This document shows, piece after piece, positions 38,851 through 50,320 of a DNA stretch of 64,000 bases. Both the position numbers and the translations under genes were made by a program. Source of the stretch: Amylostereum areolatum (Eukaryota > Basidiomycota > Agaricomycetes > Russulales > Stereaceae); contig SAXG01000053.1 in NCBI GenBank assembly GCA_012932865.1, positions 1-64,000 of the forward strand. The letters run 5' to 3'. The notes beneath the pieces were generated by a model. The model worked only from the letters and a program-made list of their open reading frames with translations, was not told the DNA's origin and ran no database searches. The stretch's first letter is position 1. Each line of letters starts with the position of its first letter.

Positions 38851-39186
38851 TTATTGGGGGGGCAATTTCAGTCGAAGGACATAAAATTGAGTTCGCACGA
38901 CGTCATCCACACCTGGCCTGTAGTCGCAATTTGAGTCGTCGAACAGTAGATCACGTTTCAGCGATTCAAGAACGTCCTTTGGCGACTGTGCTATGGTAAC
39001 GCGCTCTAGAAGAGCCGCGTCCGTGCTGAGTTCTGACTCCAATGTCAACGATTCGAGCTCCATAGCGCGCAGAGTATAGGATCGGTCGCGCGGCTTGCTT
39101 CCGTGCTGCCATGTGAGAAACAACATGAGAAAGGTATGCGGAAGATTCATACCTGATTCAGAAGTCGAGGCGACCAAAGCTTTCAC
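38851..39186 (-). CDS. Possible small gene or upstream exons of the DUF6535-type gene
   Basis: An open frame of 111 codons (SLTLESELSTDAALLERV, PKDVLESLKRDLLFDDS) has reasonable amino-acid composition and lies just upstream of the DUF6535-type gene on the same strand. A GTATGA donor and a CAG acceptor near 39,158 and 39,105 could remove its hydrophobic start. It recalls the acidic leader seen before some membrane proteins of this class, but I could not join the frames. Low confidence. Confidence 0.25.
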   Translation of the reverse strand: MKALVASTSESGMNLPHTFLMLFLTWQHGSKPRDRSYTLRAMELESLTLESELSTDAALLERVTIAQSPKDVLESLKRDLLFDDSNCDYRPGVDDVVRTQFYVLRLKLPPQ

Positions 39187-40095
39187 TGTCCTGGCGTCGT
39201 CCGTTCGGCGCCAAATATTAGCGCCTGATGAAGTTCGGGGGAAAGGGGGAGCGTTGGTTGTGGGGACGCTGAATGGACTATATATATATGGATTGCCCGA
39301 GTGTCCTCGGACACTGCCTGACGCTGCATAGCCGGGCCCGGAAGAGTACTATGGGCAAACATGAGGCTGTGTTCGACGGTGGATGCAGGATGCGCGGACC
39401 TCGAGTCCAAAAATAACGAATCTGGCAAGCCCTGAAGCCCTGAAGTGAAGTGAATGCACTGTCCTGGAACCGTGAGGCGATGCGGGAGTGTGTGGACTCC
39501 AGAACAGAGGAGAATAACTTGGTTGAAAAGGGGGCGACATCATTAGCACGTGGCTGTGTGATCGACTTACTGCTACAGTACCGATCGGTCTTATCCTCAA
39601 AGCTCCTGCACAACCTTGGCACAACCCGACTGTCCAACGTCTGGAAACGAGACTACTTACTAGACGAGACTCATCACCCAGTGCACGCAGGGACTGGCTC
39701 GAGCGACGAGTCTACGTGTACTACATACTGATAAATAATAACAGCACTCTCTCTAGCATTCTGGCCACGCCTTCAGCAAAATTATCAGTCCATTTCTGCT
39801 CCGGTGCTTCTCCGCTGACGTCGTTTAAAGGCATCCCGACAGCGTGATCCTTGTTTTAGTCTGTCATCGGACTCCTCTTGGCACTTACCCCGGCACCGTT
39901 GTCCTTCCTTCTGATTTGCAAGTTGGCCCCAGGACCAATGACAATCGCGCTGTGGACACGCTGTCTTACGATTTCGGGACAGTCTCCGGGGCGCTTTCGT
40001 GCCCTCGCGTGTGCATAAAGGGCGGGGTAGGGCCCGTGGGGAAGGTACCCCATTCCCCCTTCCCCACATTTGGACTTCGCACCCGTTGACATACC
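39187..40095. other. Intergenic region with two promoters
   Basis: About 900 bp between divergent genes. CTATATATATATGG (39,279-39,292) is a TATA-like stretch. GTGCATAAAGGG near 40,011 lies about 80 bp before the hydrolase ATG. No gene supported. Confidence 0.5.
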
Positions 40096-41438
40096 ATGGC
40101 TTCTCAAGAAACGGGAAACAAGAACAATCCCACAGGTCCGCCGACCGTCCCGCTATGGCTGAAGCTCCAGCTCGCGTTTGAACTTCGTAAGTGCGGGCCT
40201 CGCCCTTCTCTCCCCCGCCACATATCCCCCGCTCACTCCGCGCAAAGCCTTTGTCCTCCTCCGCGGCGTCTTCCACCCCTCCAACAAACACCGCTCCTGG
40301 CGCGCGGCCGCCCAATGGGCCGCCCTGCGCCACCTCGTCGGTCGATCCTGGCGCAGCCCCCAAGAGATGGTCGCCGCCCTGGGCTCGTCGACGAGCGGGG
40401 CATATATATCCTGGGCGAAGAGCGCGAAGGTGGGCGTAACGACGGAGGCGACCGAGGTGGGAGCGGAGGGATTGGCTGAAGGGGCGAAGCTGCATTGGGT
40501 GGGAGAGAAGACGTTGGGGAAGGTCGTGTTGTATTTCCATGGTGGGTTGCTTCGCGGCGTTCTTGCTCTATGTTCCCATTTGTTGATATGCACCGAGGGT
40601 TTAGGAGGCGGATTCGTGCTCGGCGCGATGGAGGCCGTGTTCGCGGCGATGTACGCGTTGAAGGAGGACCTCAAGCCCGCGGTGGGCCACGTCGGATTCG
40701 TCGCGCTCGAATACTGTTCGTCTCTTCGCTCTCACCCTCCCTCCCTCCGGCTCGCTCACCCGCCCCCCCACAGCCCTCGTCCCCGACGCCCCCTTCCCCA
40801 CCCAACTGGCCCAAGCAACCGCAGCCCTAAACCACCTCATCGCTCTCGGCGTGTCCCCCTCCAACATCGTCCTCGCCGGCGACTCCGCCGGCGGCAACCT
40901 CGCCGTCCAAGTCCTTTCGCACCTCCTCCACCCCTCAACGCACCCTTCCCTCCCTCCTCCGCCCAAGCTCGCCGCCCCCCTCGCCGGGGCACTCCTCATC
41001 TCGCCTTGGGTCTCCTACAGCACCTCCGACCCCTCCTTCACATCGAACGCCGACCTCGACCTCCTCCGCCCGGGGGGCTACGCCGCCCTCGCGCGGGCGT
41101 GCGTGCCAGGCGTCACGGAGGAGCTGCGAGCGTACGTGGAGCCCTCGAGCGCGCCGAAGGGGTGGTGGGCGGGGCTCGGGGGCGTTGTGCGCCGGGTGTT
41201 GGTGACGACGGGGGAGAAGGAGTGTTTGTTGGACATGGTGGTGCGGCTGGGGGAAGCGCTGAAAGAGGGAGAGGGAGAGGGAGAGGGAGAGGCGGTGACG
41301 AAGGTGTTTGTGGAGAAGGACGGGGTGCACGAGCAGCCGTTGTTCGAATTCATGGTGGGGGAGGACAGGAGGGGGAAAGGCTACGGTGAGATTTTGGGGT
41401 GGCTTAATGAAGGGTACGGCGGTGGGGAGGAGGCGTAG
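40096..41438 (+). CDS. Alpha/beta hydrolase (HSL / steryl-acetyl-hydrolase-like), copy 1
   Basis: Four exons (40,096-40,186; 40,248-40,541; 40,605-40,715; 40,774-41,438) give 386 residues. The oxyanion-hole motif HGGGFVLG is created by splicing exon 2 to exon 3. The nucleophile elbow is GDSAGGN; the acid is probably the Asp of ECLLDM and the base the His of DGVHEQP. This is the hormone-sensitive-lipase branch (Abhydrolase_3) that includes yeast Say1 steryl deacetylase and small lactone or ester hydrolases; the substrate cannot be told. The sequence before the fold (LRGVFHPSNKHRSWRAAAQW) is shared with copy 2. I see no clear signal peptide. A GGAGAGGGAGAG repeat near 41,270 codes for an EGEGEGEGE run in the cap of the last exon. 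Confidence 0.88.
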
Positions 41439-41983
41439 GTGAGATTCGGCTGGACATACGTCGCGGTGATCTTTGTATACATACGTATATGTACTTGCGT
41501 TGTACGCTGCCGGAGGTGAGAAACGAATGCGACTTGGACTTGATTTCGGTGCTTGGGGGCTGGAAATGGGAGGGTCACGGCAGGGGGTTCTGACCTCTAG
41601 GATGGCTAGTTGTCGACGCCTAGGTGCATGGCATCACGGCGATAAATTGCAAGTCAATGTCATTCTGACCATGTAGGTTCATGACTCTGTCAGACCAAAG
41701 CGCTACTCATCCCGCCGGGACCTTCGCCTCGAACACCGGTGTCCAAACGGCACCGCGCACCCCTTCTTCCGAAAGTGACTGGTTTGTTTCGTCTCCTCTT
41801 CGCTCGATCCCATTGGCAAGAGCTGACGCAGGAGCTCCCCGGGGTGCTGATGGCTATCATCTTGGTGACACGGTACCGATGTATGTATAGCAGGCGCTGA
41901 ACAGTACATATATAAAAGGCATGAGCGAACACTCACGGACAAGCCGCCCTTCCCTCCCCGCACTCCAAGCACACACCTCTATC
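41439..41983 (+). promoter_or_regulatory. Spacer and promoter between the tandem hydrolases
   Basis: 545 bp. A good TATA box, TATATAAAAGG at 41,909-41,919, lies about 65 bp before the ATG of copy 2. No other gene. Confidence 0.6.
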
Positions 41984-43306
41984 ATGTCCTCGCAAAACAC
42001 AACACGAAAGAACACACCGAGCGACCCACCGACCCTCCCTTTCACGGTGAGGCTCCAGCTCGCGTTCGGACTCCGTAAGTCCCCCATCCACCCTTCTCCT
42101 CCCCGTCCCTTATCGCTCACCCTCTCCAAAGCCCTCGCTATCCTCCGCGGCGTCTTCCACCCCTCCAACAAGCACCGCTCCTGGCGCGCGGCAATCCAAT
42201 GGTCCGCCACGCGCTACATGATCGGCCGGTCCTGGCGCACCCCGCGAGAGATGGCCGTCGCGCTGGGCGTGCCGACGGGCGAAGTCTATAAAACGTGGGC
42301 GAAGGGCGCGAAGGTCGAGGTGCGTACGGAGGCCGTCGAGGTCGACGCGGACGGTGTGGGCCATGGGGGGAAGTTGCATTGGATTGGGGAGAAGACGCTG
42401 GGGAAGGTCGTGCTGCATTTCCACGGTCGGTGGCCTTCTTGTGATGCGTGTGCGTGTATTGATACGCATGGCGTTGACATAGGAGGTGGGTTCGTGCTCG
42501 GCCCAATGGAGGCCATGTTCGCCGCACTATATGCGTTGAAGGAGGACCTGAGGCCAACCGTGGGCGACGTTGGATTTGTCGCGCTCGAGTACTGTTCGTC
42601 TCTTCCTTCCCTCCCCCCTTCCAGTCCGCTCACCCGTCTCCCAATAGCACTCGTCCCCGACGCCTCCTTCCCTACCCAACTCGCCCAAGCTATCGCAGCC
42701 CTAAACCACCTCACCACTCTCGGCGTATCCCCCTCCGACCTCGTCCTATCCGGCGACTCCGCCGGCGGAAACCTTGTCCTTCAAGTCCTTTCCCATCTCC
42801 TCCATCCCCTAACGCACCCCTCCGTCTCTCCCCCTCCTAAACTCTCCGCCCCTCTCGGCGGCGCACTGCTCATCTCGCCTTGGGTTCATTTCGGCACCTC
42901 TGACCCCTCCTTCACGTCCAACGCCGAAGCGGACATCGTCCCGCCCTCGGGCTGGGCCAACCTAGCGCGCGGGTGCATACCGGAGGTCACGGAGGAGCTG
43001 CGAGCATATGTGGAGCCCGCGCGCGCGCCGGCGGGGTGGTGGGGAGGGCTTGGGGGCGTTATGCGTCGCGCATTGGTGACGGCGGGGGAGAGGGAGTGTT
43101 TGGTGGATATGGCGGTGAAGATGGGCGAGGCGCTGCAGGAGGGGGAGGAGCAGGACAGAGGAAGGACGACGGTGTTCGTGGAGAAGGGCGGGGTGCATGA
43201 GCAGGTGTTCATTGAGTTTGGGGCGGGCGAGGGGAGGTCGGGGAGTGGGTATGGTGAGATATTGGGGTGGCTGAAGGAGGGGTACGGTGGTGGGGAGGGG
43301 ACGTAG
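41984..43306 (+). CDS. Alpha/beta hydrolase (HSL / steryl-acetyl-hydrolase-like), copy 2
   Basis: Four exons (41,984-42,074; 42,132-42,425; 42,483-42,593; 42,648-43,306) give 384 residues. Intron positions and phases are the same as in copy 1, and exon lengths match exactly for the first three exons, so it arose by tandem duplication. HGGGFVLG forms across the second intron; GDSAGGN, ERECLVDM and GGVHEQV hold the triad. All three introns (57, 57 and 54 bp) are multiples of three with no in-frame stop, so an unspliced message would still encode one continuous protein, but with the catalytic loop split. The function is as open as for copy 1. Confidence 0.88.
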   Translation: MSSQNTTRKNTPSDPPTLPFTVRLQLAFGLRKSPIHPSPPRPLSLTLSKALAILRGVFHPSNKHRSWRAAIQWSATRYMIGRSWRTPREMAVALGVPTGEVYKTWAKGAKVEVRTEAVEVDADGVGHGGKLHWIGEKTLGKVVLHFHGRWPSCDACACIDTHGVDIGGGFVLGPMEAMFAALYALKEDLRPTVGDVGFVALEYCSSLPSLPPSSPLTRLPIALVPDASFPTQLAQAIAALNHLTTLGVSPSDLVLSGDSAGGNLVLQVLSHLLHPLTHPSVSPPPKLSAPLGGALLISPWVHFGTSDPSFTSNAEADIVPPSGWANLARGCIPEVTEELRAYVEPARAPAGWWGGLGGVMRRALVTAGERECLVDMAVKMGEALQEGEEQDRGRTTVFVEKGGVHEQVFIEFGAGEGRSGSGYGEILGWLKEGYGGGEGT

Positions 43307-43577
43307 GATCCGGAGGGTTGGGCTGGACGACACTATTGGTCTTTGTGGTTCTCCCAGACCTTTCTGGGTAATATACCAGAATATTTCGAATTGAGGGGGT
43401 TTATCTCAGTGCTTGAGGATGGTCGGTTGTCGTCGTCGGCCTGGTCATCGGTGTCCCTCCGCACTGCACATCGGAAGGCGAAAGTCACATTGATACAGCA
43501 AACCAGGCGGGTACTAGTACACAGAGCGCGCTCAGATCGTGTGGTGGCGGTGGCGGTGGGTGGACACTGGATGGAAA

Positions 43578-44095
43578 TCAGTTCTTGGATGCGGGCTGGG
43601 GGGGCGAGGGCGGTTCCTCCGGTGGGACACCCCACTCTGGCAAGCCTTTGGGCCGCGCGATGCGTTTGGGCTCCCACTCGGCCTCGTCCTCTGCGCTCAG
43701 TTTCTGTGACATGTCGTCGTTGGCATGAGAAAGGACAAACTGTTGGGGAAGGGATGACGCACGAAGTACTCCTCCCGTATATCGAACTTCTTCCTGTTCT
43801 TATCCAGCCCAAGCTCCTGCTCCTTGCTCACCTACGTATAAAACCAAACCCCGCGCCCCCCAAAAACATGAGTTCCGCGCAACATGGACTCACAAAGAGC
43901 GGGGAATGGGAGAAAACGCACCTGCGTGACGCGCTGCTTTTGAAGATCGTACCGCGTCTGCGTGAAGGATTGGAGGCCGAAGGACGCGCCAACGACAATG
44001 AGGAGAAAGGGCACGCCGAAGAGCGACGGGTGCTTCTTGAGTAGAATATGCACGGGCGAGGAAGGCCCGCCACGGTTGCTGCTGAACGTCGGCAT
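43578..44095 (-). CDS. COX16: Cytochrome c oxidase assembly protein COX16
   Basis: Three exons (44,095-43,922; 43,831-43,763; 43,703-43,578) give 122 residues, the usual size. A short N terminus leads to KKHPSLFGVPFLLIVVGASF, the single inner-membrane segment, followed by GLQSFTQTRYDLQKQRV and then EQELGLDKNRKKFDIREEYF, the family hallmark. The tail reads WEPKRIARPKGLPEWGVPPE. COX16 is known to help insert COX2 during assembly of respiratory complex IV in mitochondria. The gene is divergent from ADE12, with 358 bp between start codons. Confidence 0.93.
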
Positions 44096-46200
<2,105 letters not shown>

Positions 46201-46381
46201 AGGGAGTAGACTGGATGGGGGAAGAAATAGAGGGGATGTACGTTATTTTTCAATATTGATGCATCGATGTTTTGGGCAAGTGGTGGCGGCGTTTGGGGGA
46301 CTTCATGTTCGTAAATCGATGAGTAGACGGGAGATATGGGGTTCGAGGTATCATGGTGTTCAAGACAACCAAACTTTCGAC

Positions 46382-46455
46382 GGTTCGATGGCGTAGTTGG
46401 TTATCGCATCTGTCTAACACACAGAAGGTCCTCAGTTCGAGCCTGGGTCGAATCA
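46382..46455 (+). tRNA. tRNA-Val (anticodon AAC)
   Basis: The acceptor stem GGTTCGA/TCGAATC pairs over seven positions with one G-T. The D stem is GCG/CGC; the anticodon stem TCTGT/ACAGA encloses CTAACAC, anticodon AAC at 46,416-46,418; the T arm holds GTTCGAG. The discriminator base is A at 46,455, and TTTTT at 46,457-46,461 is a Pol III terminator. No intron. The flanks 46,201-46,381 and 46,462-46,814 hold nothing else I can support. Confidence 0.93.
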
Positions 46456-46822
46456 CTTTTTGCTATCTCTTCCACATCACTGACTCAGTGATCTAGCTTA
46501 GTCTCTACAGAACGGTTCTCTTTCGAGATCGGTAGGCTCGGACACAGCCGTTTCTTTCAAACTCCGCAACCTCCGTTCAGAAACGACTGGGCTGACTGGT
46601 GGCCATTTTGGCAGGCCCGCCAAAGATATGATCTGACTTAGCCAAATTTTGCTCTCGCGCGGCAGCTGGTTGCGACGAGATCTCCTCCCTCTCGTTGCTC
46701 ATCACCTCCGTCTCTCTAATTGTGTGTGTCGTTCAATTATATAGTGATAAAGGAAGTGACAACAAAAAGAAGTAAGGGGGGGAAAGCGAAATGAGACAAT
46801 AACCAAGATAATTGGGTCCTGC

Positions 46823-47477
46823 TAGAGCTCTTCACGAGTGGCTATACTCGTGAGTACCTGTATGAGTACCTGTAAGGCACATCCGTGGGTATTGCCATTC
46901 GCGGATACGAGTACTCGTGTGCCTGATACTCGTGAGAGTACAGGTATGACTTTTGAGCTCACAGGTTACCTGTGCAAGTACCTGTCAAATACCTGTCAGG
47001 TACTTTGGCAGGGTTGATCTTGACATAATTACAGATAATAGCTGTTGGATTGATATAAGCATTCTCTCTTGTAGATCCTTATGTACTGTTGTTTCTATTG
47101 TGGCCCCTTTCTCATCTATTTCCTCTCCTCCCCTCACATATATAGCTGAAAGCCTTGTGCAGTATGCTGTATCATACTCTGATACAAGTTTACCTGTACT
47201 TAAATGTTACTAGCATTATCCTTGCCTTGAAGATGGAGTGTCAATATGCCTAACAGAGCTTCCAAGATGAGTCTAAGAAGGCCACTACTGCTGCTTGTAT
47301 CATATTTTCTAGGAACGACAGGTACTTGTCATACCTGTGTATCCGCGAGTGGGAGTATCCGTGCCACAGGTACCTGTGTGCCTGATACTCGTGAGAGTGG
47401 GAGTATAAGATCTGGAGCCACAGGTACCTGTCTCAAGGTTGCAGGTACCTGTAAGAGTGCACTCGTGAAGAGCTCTA
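46823..47477. mobile_element. Non-autonomous hAT transposon
   Basis: The 655-bp element has perfect 18-bp inverted ends (TAGAGCTCTTCACGAGTG) and is flanked by the identical 8-bp duplication GGTCCTGC at 46,815-46,822 and 47,478-47,485. The 8-bp duplication and TAGAG ends are typical of hAT elements. Inside each end are many copies of ACTCGTG and of TACCTGT in both directions, as expected of transposase-binding subterminal repeats. It encodes no transposase. Confidence 0.9.
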
Positions 47478-47649
47478 GGTCCTGCTCGTCACCTCAGCCA
47501 CCTCTGGGACTAGAAAAAGGCATATTGTTGGCGCGAGATGGTGTATTCAAGCTGTTCGAGTGACCGCCATTTGCATGCGCAGAATACACGGTCTGTTGCG
47601 GCATGCCAGCTTGGTAGAATGCGCAGACATTTGTACGCCTTTGCACCTC

Positions 47650-48110
47650 ACACTAGCTAGGGCGGGTTATGATACATGAGGAGCATGTCGGCCGCAGGGT
47701 CAACACGCGGGAGCAGTGTGGCCAGCACGCCATCTGTGTACTGCCACTAGGCCATCGCATGAAGATGGCGGGCAGGGCCCAGTAGGCGTGGAGTGGTGCC
47801 CAGAAGGGCGAGGCCAGCCCTTCGTCACAGGCATTGCCGTTTTAGGTGATGATGGTGGTGATGCGGTCGGGGTGGCGCAGCGCGATGCACAGGCCGGTGG
47901 GCGCCTGCCAAAGTAAAAGTGAGAAACAGTTCGCGTGGGTGGATGGGAAGAAGGACTTACACCGTAGTCGAACACGTACAGCGCGAACTTGGTCAGGCCG
48001 AGCACATCGACAAAGGCTTCGACGGTCTTCAACAGGCTGTCGAACGTGTACACAGTACCAGTGGCGCTCGGTGGGCACCTCTATGAAGCCAAATCCAGGC
48101 AGGGAGGGCG
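47650..48110 (-). pseudogene. Epoxide-hydrolase-type alpha/beta hydrolase fragment
   Basis: From 48,110 the minus strand reads PSLPGFGFIEVPTERHW, then with a one-base shift YTFDSLLKTVEAFVDVLGL and FALYVFDYG, an intron (GTAAGT near 47,959 to a CAG near 47,906), then APTGLCIALRHPDRITTIIT followed by TAA and NGNACDEGLA. In intact relatives this is ITQNG, so CAA became TAA. DYG-AP around the catalytic Asp identifies the epoxide hydrolase or related dehalogenase group. The frame is lost soon after. The 5' end is cut exactly at the LTR start at 48,111. Between 47,486 and 47,649 I see nothing. Confidence 0.72.
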
Positions 48111-49234
48111 TGTTAAGGACGGTCCTTATCACGTGACAAGCGGCTCAGGCTACAGTACTCGTGGGTATGAGAAGTGGGATCAGGTGATCCAGACGTCTCG
48201 GTTATACGAAGGTTGAGGTCAATAGGCGAAGCAGTAAGTCTTCGCGGAAGACTTAGGCGAGCTTTCGACTTAGTTACTTTGGGTTCTCTTTAATAGCTTT
48301 AAGAGGAGGTTCTATTTAGAACAGTCCTGTATTTACAAAGAGAAAGAGCTGGGGAATAGCTCGTTCGTCGAGCCTCCTTTTATAAGAAGGGAGACTGAGT
48401 AAATATGCGTACATTTGGTAACAGTTGTATCAAGTATCTACGGAGACGAGACTGGGGCACAGTCGTGGCTATGTCGTTGAGACAGTGATGATCTGCGGCA
48501 CTGTTGTGGCTATGCCGTTGGGACGGTGACGATCTGTGGCACCGCTGTTACAACTTGTCCAAGGTACTTCATTTTCCATTGCCTTACTAGGAAGGACGTC
48601 GCTAAACGACGGATTACGACTGTGCCCCAGTTCGTAACCGTCTCAACGACGTGACGACGACAGTGCCACAGATCGTCACCGTCCCAACGACAGTGCCACA
48701 GATCGTCACCGTCTCAACGGCAGTGCCACAGATCGTCACCGTCTCAACGGCATAGCCGCGACGGTGCCACAGTCTCATCCCCGTAGATACTTGATGCGAC
48801 CGTCGCTCAATGTACATATATTTACTCGACCTCCTTTCTTATAAAAGGAGGCTCATCGAACGAGCCGTTCCTCAGCTCGTTCTCTTTGTAAATACAGGAC
48901 TGTTCTAACTAAAGAACCTCCTCTTAAGTATACTAAAGAGAACCCAAAGTAACTAAGTCGAAAGCTCGCCTAAGTCTTCCGTGAAGACTTACTGCTTCGC
49001 TTATCGACCTCAACCTTCGTATAACCGAGACGTCTGGATCACCTGATCTCACCTCTCATCTACACGAATACTGTAGCCTGAGCCGCTTGTCACGTGATAA
49101 GGACCGTCCTTAACAACCGCCGTGGTTGTGTCGTTGAGACGGTTACGAACTGGGGCACAGTCGTAACCCGTCGTTTAGCGGCGTCCCTCCTAATAAGGCA
49201 ATGGAAAATGGAATACCTTGATGGAGTTGTAACA
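48111..49234 (-). repeat. LTR of family Y (about 549 bp), interrupted by a second copy
   Basis: On the plus strand it runs TGTTAAGGACGG to GTTGTAACA, and so on the minus strand from TGTTACAACTCC to CCTTAACA. Its right edge is preceded, on the minus strand, by a polypurine tract (AGAGAGGGGGCTAG at 49,235-49,248), so it is the 3' LTR of a minus-strand element lying to the right. The flanks (GGGCG left, CTAGC right) show no duplication. Inside are about 30-bp repeats of CGGTGACGATCTGTGGCACT. Confidence 0.8.
48546..49115 (-). repeat. Second family Y LTR (570 bp), inserted in the first, opposite to it
   Basis: A complete solo LTR, reading TGTTAAGGACGG from 49,115 leftward to GTTGTAACA at 48,546. 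It is flanked by ACCGC on both sides (48,541-48,545 and 49,116-49,120). Its internal minisatellite (three 30-bp units at about 48,660-48,760) is longer than in its host. The two copies together make a long inverted repeat. Orientation is given for the TGTTAAGG-first reading. Confidence 0.88.
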
Positions 49235-49464
49235 CTAGCCCCCTCTCTAGAATCTACGTCCCGTAGATTCATGAACCGGATTACCGTCAACGGGATTTCT
49301 TGAACGGGTTCGTGATCGCTTGTTCGTTGCCATCGTTGAAGGATGATGGCTGATGCGAGAAGAGTGAGAATCGTGAGTCCTACGACAATGCTGAGGACGA
49401 TGATGAGCCAATGAGGGGTGGTTGCGGCGAAGATCGTAAGATCGGGTAATTGTGTGGGCTGCAT
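49235..49464 (-). CDS. Small one-pass membrane protein, last ORF before the LTR
   Basis: From the ATG at 49,464: MQPTQLPDLTIFAATTPHW, then one strong membrane segment (LIIVLSIVVGLTILTLLASA, about residues 20-42), then the basic LQRWQR and a charged tail. The frame passes without a stop through the polypurine tract into the LTR, so its natural end is uncertain (first stop at 49,090 in the present sequence). It lies about 70 bp after the previous ORF. Position (last before PPT and LTR) and the membrane span are like a retroviral env gene, but it is far too short for one and has no signal peptide or cysteines. It could also be a remnant. Confidence 0.45.
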
Positions 49465-49536
49465 CACACTTCTGAGTTTTTGTTTTGATGCTCACTCCTT
49501 TTATCCTTATCCGGAATCGAGCGATAGAATTCTATT

Positions 49537-49921
49537 CTACCGCTTCAGCAACGCCTCGACTACTTTTACGTCCTCCCCGTCCATAGTGGGAGACCCTAGC
49601 CGATGCCCTATCCTCGCCGTCGTCGCGTGGTCCGGGCTTTTGAACCAGGGCCCGTGTTTCTGGAAGAGCCCTTTGATGCCGCATCTTCGCTTCGATTCCT
49701 GCATTGCTTCTTCGTCGAGGCTTCTCGGCCTTTTCATAGCGCGAGCGATGTCCGGGTGGTTTAGGAGTTCCGTGACTCTCTTGAGATGACAAAGGAGTTC
49801 TTCGTCTTGTGGGTCGGGCGTGGGAGTGCGCGAAGGGATGGGCGAGGGAGGAGGGGTGGTAGGAGGAGTGCCGTCGAGAGTGGAGAGGTTGCGCGAGGAG
49901 GAGGTAAGAGTAGAAGACATT
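49537..49921 (-). CDS. Small basic protein with a bipartite NLS-like motif
   Basis: 127 residues from the ATG at 49,921 (context CAACAAAATGTC). The first 40 residues are Ser/Thr/Pro-rich. Then comes ELLCHLKRVTELLNHPDIAR, followed by KRPR and KRR separated by 11 residues, the spacing of a bipartite nuclear localisation signal. The end is GLFQKHGPWFKSPDHA and VKVVEALLKR. No lesion visible, unlike its upstream neighbour. No family recognised. It stands second of three ORFs between the retroelement pol and an LTR. Confidence 0.5.
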
Positions 49922-50320
49922 TTGTTGGTTTGAGTGGTGCGAGTGGGTTGGTTAGACAATGTCTGAGGATGTGGCCGTCTTTGTGGCTTTCCCTTTTATC
50001 CTTACGATGCGGAGAGGGCAGTGATGTAATCATTGCCGTCAATCGTAAGCGGGAATTCGTACATAATCAGACATCAGTCGTAAGTAAGCGACACGTCCAG
50101 CGCATCGCAGGGGAAATACCAGACGTTTCGCCTTCCTCATAGCAATAGGAACTTGTACAGTAAAGAAGTCCAAGGAAAATATGTGTGCGAATGAGGGCGC
50201 AGTCCGTGATCAGTCCGAGAAGTATCGTAGCGATGAATGCAGAAAACGTGACGGGGGCAATGAAGAGGAGGGAGAAGGGAGAGTACGAGTGCGTATGATG
50301 GATAAAGTTTGTCCGTGTGC
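49922..50320 (-). other. Spacer between two accessory ORFs
   Basis: About 400 bp. A minus-strand frame over 50,300-50,070 contains hydrophobic runs (LLFIAPVTFSAFIATILLGL) but begins without an ATG directly after the stop of the CCHC protein, so I do not call it a gene. Confidence 0.4.

Noticed and set aside
43343..44044. 233-codon plus-strand frame opposite COX16
   Set aside because: Antisense shadow of the three COX16 exons and introns.
47246..47563. 105-codon frame at the right end of the hAT element
   Set aside because: It is made largely of the subterminal ACCTGT and ACTCGTG repeats and crosses the element boundary.
50067..50320. Second membrane protein in the spacer
   Set aside because: No ATG in frame before the hydrophobic part, and hydrophobic runs are easily produced by T-rich DNA.
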